Source of the DNA: an uncultured Muribaculaceae bacterium
GTDB taxonomy: Bacteria > Bacteroidota > Bacteroidia > Bacteroidales > Muribaculaceae
DNA: 10,898 nucleotides
Assembly: GCA_910587355.1 (NCBI GenBank)
Contig: CAJUKF010000052.1
Location: 6,636 to 17,533, forward strand
Reading direction: 5' to 3'
Shown here: positions 6,430-10,898 of the stretch, in pieces
Position numbering within the stretch: position 1 is the first letter of the stretch
Layout: every line of letters starts with the position of its first letter
The notes under the pieces: generated by a model
What the model was told of the DNA's origin: nothing
Seen by the model: the letters and a program-made list of their open reading frames with translations, nothing else
The model's database searches: none
Made by a program: the position numbers and the translations under genes

Positions 6430-7692
6430 CTACTTAAAATCCGTGCGCACTACAGCAGTGCCAATCAGGCGGTCGTACCGTTCGCCGCGGCGACGATGAT
6501 ACACACGCACCGTATATTCATTCATTGTCTGATATTTATCGCCTTCTATGGCTCCGGTAAAGCCTCGGCGCTCGCCCGGCGGCACTATGAGATACTGATA
6601 GTTGTAACTGCCCTGCTTCAGAAGCATGGCGCGCTCGTAGCGCCCGGTCGAATAGTTGTACTGCATACGCGAGTTTTCGTCAAAACGCCGCTGCACAAAG
6701 TCTCCGTCAAGAAAAATCATCGTTCCGGGCGACTCAGGATAATCAAGCGTGAAATGTACCACACCGTAATCGGCTTCGACATCGCTGTCGTCCGCACCCT
6801 GACGCCTAATCATATAACGGCCCGACTGTGTCTCATCATACAGATACGTCTCTTCATCGCGCGGTGCATCCTCGGCAATGACGAAATGATAATAAGGCTC
6901 AAAAAATTCAATATGGTCAATTCTCATGCCGGGATATTGCTCGTTCACAGTCTCAAAACGGCGATATTCGTTGCCGGCTTCAAAAATCAGCGGTTTCTGA
7001 TGTTCGTAAATCGCGGTCCGTCCGCTCATTCGCAATGGCTGACGGAAAGCTGTCTCGTTGTCAAGCCGACCATTCTGCCCGACAACGACAATCAAATCGT
7101 TGAAAGGGTCTTCGACAAGCGCACGCTCTGTATCTACGGCTATCGACAGCTGCTGGTGAGATTTGTTGTAGTCTATATCGGTCTGTGTCGACACGCTGGC
7201 CGACACCGGTGCAGTCGCTTCCGTAACCATAAAACGGCACTGAAGGAGCACATTTTCGGGCGCGTCTTCTTTATAGATTTTCAGCAGATAGTTACCCGAA
7301 ATCACAGGATTTACCTGTTCGTTTGGAATGGCGAGGCGATAATGCACATATGGCACAACAGTAGCCTGCGAGTAATCGAAATCCTCAATCAGACCCTCGT
7401 TAAATCCGTCAAGAAACTCACTGTCGGTGAGTCCGGACGGCCGCCATGACGCATTGCAGTGCTCGAGCGAATACCGGAGATACTGCCGCTCGTCGCCGAG
7501 ATAATCAAACGAAATCACAATGCGGTCGTTGCTGCCGAGCACAACAATCGGCGATGCGAAGAAATCATCGGCGAAATTGACTTGCAGCGACTTCACATGT
7601 TCGTCAAAAATCCCCGTCATCGTATCGGCCACGCGCTGAGCCCAGACTACAGCTGCAAAGAATACGAGGACAAGTGTAAGCCCTGCTCTCAT
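6430..7692 (-). CDS. Type IX secretion system plug protein-like, DUF5103 family
   Basis: The 420-residue product starts with a signal peptide (LTLVLVFFAAVVWAQ, cleavage probably after residue 18) and so is exported. The mature protein has DUF5103 features: SPIVVLGSNDRIVISFDYL, YLRYSLEHCNASWRPSGL, the FLDGFNEG segment, a VHYRLAIPN stretch, and later SGRYMIRRQG and QGSYNYQYLI blocks. In the Flavobacterium SprA structure a protein of this type closes the translocon pore from the periplasmic side, hence the plug name. Whether it does so here depends on T9SS genes outside the window. I chose the start at 7692 because its ATG overlaps the ung stop as ATGA; 7701 (MAAM) is also possible, and 7728 would overlap ung further. 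It is followed six bases later by the DUF3109 gene. Confidence 0.82.
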   Translation of the reverse strand: MRAGLTLVLVFFAAVVWAQRVADTMTGIFDEHVKSLQVNFADDFFASPIVVLGSNDRIVISFDYLGDERQYLRYSLEHCNASWRPSGLTDSEFLDGFNEGLIEDFDYSQATVVPYVHYRLAIPNEQVNPVISGNYLLKIYKEDAPENVLLQCRFMVTEATAPVSASVSTQTDIDYNKSHQQLSIAVDTERALVEDPFNDLIVVVGQNGRLDNETAFRQPLRMSGRTAIYEHQKPLIFEAGNEYRRFETVNEQYPGMRIDHIEFFEPYYHFVIAEDAPRDEETYLYDETQSGRYMIRRQGADDSDVEADYGVVHFTLDYPESPGTMIFLDGDFVQRRFDENSRMQYNYSTGRYERAMLLKQGSYNYQYLIVPPGERRGFTGAIEGDKYQTMNEYTVRVYHRRRGERYDRLIGTAVVRTDFK

Positions 7693-8357
7693 GGCAGCCA
7701 TTTTATAGGTGTTATACCATGCTCGCACAGATACTCGTTGGCCTTGCTGAAATGATGATTGCCAAAGAAGCCACGGTAAGCCGAGAGTGGGGAGGGATGC
7801 GGAGAAGTGAGCACAAGATGCTTCGAGCGGTCAATCAGCTCGCCCTTACGGATTGCATATGAGCCCCATAGCAAAAATACTACATGCTCACGCCCGCGGT
7901 TGACAGCGTCGATTACAGCATCGGTAAACACTTCCCAGCCATGTCCCTGATGAGAACCTGCTCTATGAGCTTCGACAGTAAGTGTAGCGTTCAGCAGCAG
8001 CACCCCCTGACGCGCAAGATATGACAAATCGCCCGATGCCGGCATCGTACCGCCTGTATCGGAGACCATTTCCTTGAAAATATTTACAAGTGAAGGAGGC
8101 ATAGGCGTGCCATCCTGCACAGAGAAACAGAGGCCATGTGCCTGTCCGGGCTCATGATAAGGGTCCTGACCGATAATCACAACTTTTACCTTATCAAAGG
8201 GGCATGAATCGAAAGCAGCGAAAATATTCGCCGGACGGGGAAACACCTGCGTAACACTATAGCGTTGGCGCACAAAGCTCGTAAGCGTCTCAAAATAAGG
8301 TGCGTCAAACTGTGCCTTCAGAGGCTCCTGCCAGCTTTGGTCAATTTTCACTTTCAT
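7689..8357 (-). CDS. ung: Uracil-DNA glycosylase, family 1
   Basis: Ung removes uracil from DNA, starting base-excision repair. The 222-residue product carries the family 1 motifs in order: the water-activating GQDPYH with Asp65, the uracil-stacking region HGLCFSV, LLLNATLTVEAHRAGSH, the HVVFLLWG strand, and the DNA-intercalating loop SPHPSPLSA with His187. Length is normal for the family. The start at 8357 gives MKVKIDQSWQEPL, the usual short N-terminus; the frame continues to 8432 but those extra residues are unlike the family and would cross the promoter. Its stop overlaps the plug gene by four bases. It heads the three-gene minus-strand operon and is divergent from tRNA-Arg. Confidence 0.97.
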   Translation of the reverse strand: MKVKIDQSWQEPLKAQFDAPYFETLTSFVRQRYSVTQVFPRPANIFAAFDSCPFDKVKVVIIGQDPYHEPGQAHGLCFSVQDGTPMPPSLVNIFKEMVSDTGGTMPASGDLSYLARQGVLLLNATLTVEAHRAGSHQGHGWEVFTDAVIDAVNRGREHVVFLLWGSYAIRKGELIDRSKHLVLTSPHPSPLSAYRGFFGNHHFSKANEYLCEHGITPIKWLP

Positions 8358-8374
8358 TTCATTTGCTTTTTTAT

Positions 8375-8406
8375 TTTGCAAAACTACAAAAAAATAATTA
8401 CTTTTG
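8375..8406 (+). promoter_or_regulatory. Canonical promoter of tRNA-Arg
   Basis: TTTG (8375-8378), 20 bases, TACTTTTG (8399-8406). This fully matches the Bacteroidota consensus. The predicted start near 8410 lies about 22 bases before the mature tRNA. Confidence 0.78.
8379..8386 (-). promoter_or_regulatory. -7 box of the ung operon promoter
   Basis: The minus strand reads TAGTTTTG, an exact TAnnTTTG match, about 22 bases before the ung start codon. No TTTG is found at the correct -33 distance. The box lies within the spacer of the divergent tRNA promoter, so the two promoters overlap physically. Confidence 0.5.
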
Positions 8407-8432
8407 CAGTCGCAAACGCTCCAAAAACTCAC

Positions 8433-8504
8433 GCCTCCGTAGTTTAATGGATAAAATAGAGGATTCCGGTTCCTCAGTTTAGGGTTCGATTCCCTACGGG
8501 GGTA
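8433..8504 (+). tRNA. tRNA-Arg (anticodon CCG)
   Basis: The sequence folds into a complete cloverleaf of 72 bases. The acceptor arm is GCCTCCG with CGGGGGT, including two G-U pairs. The D arm is GTTT/AAAT. The anticodon stem GAGGA/TCCTC encloses the loop TTCCGGT, giving anticodon CCG at 8466-8468, which reads the arginine codon CGG. The variable loop is four bases, and the T arm TAGGG/CCCTA has the loop TTCGATT. The discriminator is A, and CCA is not encoded. It is flanked by its own promoter and a terminator. Confidence 0.95.
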
Positions 8505-8511
8505 CGTTCAG

Positions 8512-8549
8512 CCGCCTTTAACTCACTGAGTTTCAGGCGGTTATTTTTT
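8512..8549 (+). terminator. Intrinsic terminator of tRNA-Arg
   Basis: CCGCCT (8512-8517) pairs with AGGCGG (8535-8540), and inside that AACTC (8520-8524) pairs with GAGTT (8528-8532) around an ACT loop. TTATTTTTT follows directly. It lies eight bases after the tRNA. Confidence 0.9.
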
Positions 8550-8595
8550 ACTACAAAGCACAGAAAAAGCAACCAATAAGCAACTTTCGACAGGT

Positions 8596-8630
8596 AGAAG
8601 CTAAAATGTATTGTATTTAACTTCTTTTTT
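8596..8630 (+). terminator. Possible second stem-loop with T-run after tRNA-Arg
   Basis: AGAAG (8596-8600) pairs with CTTCT (8621-8625). After one mismatch, TAAA (8602-8605) pairs with TTTA (8616-8619), with a T-run to 8630. The stem is AT-rich and weak. It would insulate the two-gene cassette from upstream transcription. Confidence 0.3.
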
Positions 8631-8640
8631 CGACCGTTAA

Positions 8641-8671
8641 TTTGTTATCTAATTAGAATTTATTAATTTTG
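8641..8671 (+). promoter_or_regulatory. Canonical promoter with palindromic candidate operator for the small protein-GNAT cassette
   Basis: TTTG (8641-8644), 19 bases, TAATTTTG (8664-8671) is a full Bacteroidota promoter. The predicted start near 8675 is about 18 bases before the first ATG. Within the spacer is a perfect palindrome, TCTAATTAGA (8648-8657). Its position between the two boxes is where a repressor would block polymerase; autoregulation is inferred. Confidence 0.72.
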
Positions 8672-8692
8672 CCATACCAAAACTATAACACA

Positions 8693-8878
8693 ATGATTCC
8701 CAGCAACCCCAATCCACCAATGACGCGCGAGGAAGTGGAACACTTCCACAGAGAAATGGCGCGCAAAATGAACGGGGATTTCACGCCCCGTGAAAGAGAA
8801 TTGTACGAAAGAGCAAAACAGACTTATGAAATAATTCTGAAAAACAATGGCGGCAAAAACCCGTTTTTTGAATTCTGA
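8693..8878 (+). CDS. Small charged protein upstream of GNAT gene (candidate antitoxin, unrecognised family)
   Basis: I do not recognise this 61-residue protein. A Pro/Asn-rich start (MIPSNPNPP) precedes two predicted charged helices, about 11-26 (TREEVEHFHREMARKM) and 32-50 (PRERELYERAKQTYEIILK). It ends in a glycine-containing, aromatic tail (NNGGKNPFFEF). It is soluble, with no signal peptide or cysteine. It lacks an obvious ribbon-helix-helix pattern (DUF1778), the usual antitoxin partner of GNAT toxins. The start at 8693 follows the promoter; ATG at 8720 is an alternative. It overlaps the GNAT gene by 32 bases, so the two are co-transcribed and probably translationally coupled. Small size, position and overlap suggest an antitoxin-like or regulatory partner, but that is inference. 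Confidence 0.7.
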   Translation: MIPSNPNPPMTREEVEHFHREMARKMNGDFTPRERELYERAKQTYEIILKNNGGKNPFFEF

Positions 8879-9416
8879 GTTATCCTTTAAACGCATTAAA
8901 GAGGGCGATTTACAGTCGCTCTCTGCTTTTTCATGCGGTTGCCCTGAAATAGATGATTTCTTCCATGATGAAGTTCGACTATGCCGCAAATATGGTTATC
9001 TCATACCCTATAAATGCACTGTAACAGATACCGGAGAGATGGTCGGTCTTTTTACACTTGCAAATGACATCTTATCACTTGAGTATGAGGATAGAATCAA
9101 TTTCCCTAATCTATCCGCTGAATACGCAGATATATTTAGCCGCCAGCCAACATATCCGGCAGTCAATATAGGTCATCTTGCCGTCCGCAAAGATGCGCAG
9201 TCAAAAGGAATAGGACGCATCATCGTAGATTTTATACGCCTTACGTTTACGTCGATACGCATATCAGGCTGTCAGTTCATCACAGTCGATGCTCTCAATA
9301 ATCCGAGAACGCTGAGTTTCTATACCGACAAACTCGGATTTGAATTTCAGACGCTTTCAGACCTCGGCAAGCATACTCGCCGAATGTATCTTGACATCTT
9401 CTCGAAACCGGAATAA
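8847..9416 (+). CDS. GNAT-family N-acetyltransferase resembling TacT-type toxins
   Basis: The 189-residue protein has a GNAT fold that uses acetyl-CoA. Motif A reads LAVRKDAQSKGIGR, with the CoA-binding Q118-x2-G121-x-G123. Features shared with the TacT/AtaT group are the N-terminal FSCGCPEIDDFF block (28-39), the YPAVNIGHLAV segment leading into motif A, and NPRTLSFYTDKLGF near the C-terminus with Tyr159 at the catalytic tyrosine position. Those toxins acetylate the amino group of charged tRNA and stop translation. That activity is not shown here; an ordinary small-molecule or protein acetyltransferase is possible. The ATG at 8847 lies inside the preceding gene; an in-frame TTG at 8868 would shorten the overlap. 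It converges on the EamA gene with 17 bases between. Confidence 0.85.
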   Translation: MAAKTRFLNSELSFKRIKEGDLQSLSAFSCGCPEIDDFFHDEVRLCRKYGYLIPYKCTVTDTGEMVGLFTLANDILSLEYEDRINFPNLSAEYADIFSRQPTYPAVNIGHLAVRKDAQSKGIGRIIVDFIRLTFTSIRISGCQFITVDALNNPRTLSFYTDKLGFEFQTLSDLGKHTRRMYLDIFSKPE

Positions 9417-9433
9417 TTCCATATATTCAGCCT

Positions 9434-10345
9434 CTAATTCTTATCAGTTTTCGCAGCTTTGCTTATATTCACCAGATAGACGCCGGAGAAAATCAATGCT
9501 ACGGCAAGTATCTTAATGGCCGTGAATGTGTCGAGCCCCAGCATAATGCCTATTGCGCAGGCCACTACCGGCTGCACATAATTGTACATTCCCACAAGGG
9601 TCGGGCGCAGATTCTTCTGGCCAATCATCACACAGATATATGAGAGGAATGTCGCTCCGACGACTATATACGCAGCACCGCCGGCTTCGGCGAGCGTAAA
9701 CGATTTCCAGTCTGTTGCAAGCCATTGCGGCAGCGACAGCGGTACAACTGCGAGGGATGCGAAAAGGAACATCCATTTCATCAGCGTGACGACTGAGTAT
9801 TTACGGATAAAATTTCTATAGAAAGTGAGATATAGCGCATAACTGAGCTGCGCGGTAAGCACAAGCACATCGCCCAATGCCGGGTTGGATGCCGAAGACG
9901 TAACCGCCGAGGCCGATGAGAATACAAGAATGAGCGCTCCGGCGGCTCCGAGCACAATGCCTCCGGCTTTCTTGAGCGTGATTGGTTCGTGGAGCAAAAC
10001 AGCAGCGAGAAGCATCACCCACATAGGCATTGTGGTGGTAATCACAGATGCCTCGCCGGGCGACGTAAGGCCCACGCCGAACACATAACAGCCCTGATTG
10101 AAAACGATGCCAAGCATAGCGGCACCGGCAAGCCGCAGCAAGTCGGCTGCCGGCACGTGCTCTCGGGGTGTGAAAAGCGAAGTGCACCAGAAGAGCACGG
10201 CTGCACCGGCCATACGGAAATTTGTAAGCATCAGCGATGTCACAAGACCCGATGCCATTACTATCTTCACCATTGGAGCCATACCGCCCCATAATACGTT
10301 GGCGCCGAGCATGGCCAGATGCGCACGCAGTTGGTTTGTTGTCAT
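9434..10345 (-). CDS. EamA/DMT superfamily permease
   Basis: The 303-residue inner-membrane protein has two tandem EamA units (about 8-140 and 155-295) and about ten hydrophobic helices. The first unit begins with HLAMLGANVLWGGMAP, the usual DMT opening. FNQGCYVFGVGLTSPGEASVI and TTMPMWVMLLAAVLLHE (about helices 3-4) are typical, and the second unit has the matching VGMYNYVQPVVACAIGIMLG. Members export amino acids, nucleosides or other metabolites; substrate is not predictable here. The tail is basic (ISKAAKTDKN). The start at 10345 is the only good one. I see no strong TAnnTTTG promoter in the 43-base gap after the rpsO terminator. Expression may come from rpsO read-through or an atypical promoter. 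Confidence 0.9.
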   Translation of the reverse strand: MTTNQLRAHLAMLGANVLWGGMAPMVKIVMASGLVTSLMLTNFRMAGAAVLFWCTSLFTPREHVPAADLLRLAGAAMLGIVFNQGCYVFGVGLTSPGEASVITTTMPMWVMLLAAVLLHEPITLKKAGGIVLGAAGALILVFSSASAVTSSASNPALGDVLVLTAQLSYALYLTFYRNFIRKYSVVTLMKWMFLFASLAVVPLSLPQWLATDWKSFTLAEAGGAAYIVVGATFLSYICVMIGQKNLRPTLVGMYNYVQPVVACAIGIMLGLDTFTAIKILAVALIFSGVYLVNISKAAKTDKN

Positions 10346-10386
10346 ATCTATTGAAAACCGTAAATCACAATGGAAGAGAGGCTATA

Positions 10387-10418
10387 GAAAAAGCCGCCTC
10401 GCTGAGGAGACGGCTTTT
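10387..10418 (-). terminator. Intrinsic terminator of rpsO
   Basis: AAAAGCCGCCTC (10389-10400) pairs with GAGACGGCTTTT (10407-10418) around a six-base loop. The imperfect position is a C-A clash on the plus strand and a G-U pair in minus-strand RNA, so it belongs to the minus strand, where T residues follow (complement of 10388-10392). It lies 22 bases after the rpsO stop. Confidence 0.87.
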
Positions 10419-10440
10419 GAGATTTTTTCGCGCGGACGGC

Positions 10441-10716
10441 TTATTTACGTATGCCGAGCTCTTTCTGAGCGATGATGGCGCGGTAGCGGTTGATGTCTTT
10501 GCGCATCAGGTAGTCGAGCAGACGACGACGCTTACCTACGAGCATCTTAAGGGCGCGTTCGGTTGTATGATCTTTGTGATTTGACTTGAGGTGCTCAGTC
10601 AAATGAGCAATACGGACCGAGAATAATGCAATCTGTGCTTCAGGCGAGCCAGTGTCAGTCTTACCCTTACCGTACTTCTCGAAGATCTGTACTTTTTCTT
10701 CAGAATTTAAGTGCAT
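10441..10716 (-). CDS. rpsO: 30S ribosomal protein S15
   Basis: S15 binds the central domain of 16S rRNA early in 30S assembly and contributes to bridge B4 with the large subunit. The 91-residue product is of normal length. It contains the diagnostic DTGSPEAQIALFSVRIAHLTEHLK (about 21-44), then HKDHTTERAL and the LVGKRRRLLDYL segment that contacts rRNA. The start at 10716 gives MHLNSEEK; the frame is open to 10779, but those codons lie across the promoter and leader. It has a canonical promoter, a hairpin leader and its own terminator. S15 represses its own translation in several bacteria, so the leader is of interest. Confidence 0.97.
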   Translation of the reverse strand: MHLNSEEKVQIFEKYGKGKTDTGSPEAQIALFSVRIAHLTEHLKSNHKDHTTERALKMLVGKRRRLLDYLMRKDINRYRAIIAQKELGIRK

Positions 10717-10751
10717 TCTTAGAAATTTTTTAGAGTGAATAAATGAATTGT

Positions 10752-10772
10752 CGGTATGCTTGCGCATTACCG
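10752..10772 (-). promoter_or_regulatory. GNRA-capped hairpin in the rpsO leader (candidate S15 control element)
   Basis: On the minus strand, CGGTAATGC (10772-10764) and GCATACCG (10759-10752) form eight pairs with one bulged A. The stem is capped by GCAA, a GNRA tetraloop. It lies at or within a few bases of the predicted transcript start and 35 bases before the start codon. No T-run follows, so it is not a terminator. Binding by S15 is inferred. Confidence 0.5.
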
Positions 10773-10776
10773 GGTG

Positions 10777-10807
10777 CAAAGGTAGGCATTTTTACATTTT
10801 CAGCAAA
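10777..10807 (-). promoter_or_regulatory. Canonical promoter of rpsO
   Basis: On the minus strand, TTTG (complement of 10804-10807), 19 bases, then TACCTTTG (complement of 10777-10784). This fully matches the Bacteroidota consensus; the -7 box is identical to that of fba. The predicted start is near 10773. Confidence 0.8.
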
Positions 10808-10822
10808 AAGCCTTAACTTTAT

Positions 10823-10840
10823 TTAAGAATTATTTCTTAA
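10823..10840. repeat. Perfect inverted repeat upstream of the rpsO promoter
   Basis: TTAAGAA (10823-10829) and TTCTTAA (10834-10840) flank TTAT. It lies 15 bases upstream of the rpsO -33 box. It could be an operator or the weak 3' hairpin of a gene entering from the right edge. It is AT-rich, so chance is possible. Confidence 0.3.
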
Positions 10841-10848
10841 GCGGGTAA

Positions 10849-10898
10849 CTATTCAGCGGAGACGTTGATGCAGTCGCCTTTTAGAAAAGGGCGAGTAT
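10849..10898 (-). other. Right-edge stretch, possible C-terminal end of an unidentified minus-strand gene
   Basis: On the minus strand, one frame reads TRPFLKGDCINVSAE then TAG (complement of 10849-10851) and is open to the window edge. Sixteen codons are too few to identify a gene, and a second frame is also open for 14 codons. On the plus strand an ATG at 10868 is open to the edge but encodes nothing I recognise. CGCCTTTT (10875-10882) and AAAAGGGCG (10885-10893) form an imperfect hairpin here. Confidence 0.2.

Noticed and set aside
6496..7449. A 317-codon plus-strand open frame opposite the DUF5103 gene
   Set aside because: The minus-strand frame has a signal peptide, family motifs and operon spacing; the antisense product has no recognisable features.
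8585..8634. Direct repeat TTTCGAC (8585-8591 and 8628-8634), considered as att-like sites of a tRNA-linked island
   Set aside because: Seven bases are too short, the copies do not match the tRNA 3' end, and there is no integrase.
9410..9420. GGAATAATTCC palindrome at the GNAT stop codon
   Set aside because: Short, overlaps the end of the coding region, lacks a T-run, and is easily explained by chance.
1..10898. CRISPR arrays, insertion sequences, prophage or conjugative genes
   Set aside because: No regularly spaced repeats, transposase, integrase or phage structural genes are visible.

Overview
The window looks like a chromosomal segment of a Bacteroidales bacterium, possibly family Muribaculaceae. 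Three things point there. First, the promoters are the Bacteroidota type (TTTG, 19-20 bases, TAnnTTTG), with no Shine-Dalgarno sequences. Second, the family content is typical of the phylum: a T9SS-plug/DUF5103 protein, a DUF3109 protein, a Spy-like secreted protein and a class II aldolase of about 330 residues. Third, base composition is mixed, with moderately GC-rich genes and very AT-rich intergenic DNA. The family-level placement is a guess; the phylum is fairly secure. Most of the window is housekeeping DNA.

Left part (1-2936, plus strand): a small secreted Cys-rich Spy/CpxP-like protein with its own terminator. Then come queD and queE, two steps of 7-deazaguanine (preQ0/queuosine) synthesis, overlapping by ATGA. 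A Zn-type cation diffusion facilitator follows 22 bases later, probably in the same transcript.

Centre (2937-5805): fba (class II fructose-bisphosphate aldolase, minus strand) is divergent from an SLC6/NSS-type sodium-coupled transporter (plus strand). The transporter is followed by an ATGA-overlapping small single-pass membrane protein that may be its partner. The fba leader carries a strong hairpin close to the predicted 5' end.

Right centre (5827-8504): a minus-strand operon runs ung, then T9SS plug/DUF5103, then DUF3109, with a 4-base overlap and a 6-base gap. It is divergent from tRNA-Arg(CCG), which has a canonical promoter and a terminator.

Right part (8505-10898): next to the tRNA is a two-gene cassette, a 61-residue charged protein overlapping a GNAT acetyltransferase that has the features of TacT-type toxins. 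Its promoter is canonical, with a perfect 10-base palindrome in the spacer. This is the best candidate for something undescribed: a toxin-antitoxin-like pair with an unfamiliar small partner. It converges on a minus-strand EamA/DMT permease lying downstream of rpsO. The rpsO leader has a GNRA-capped hairpin that may be an S15 autoregulatory element. The last 100 bases hold no gene I can name.
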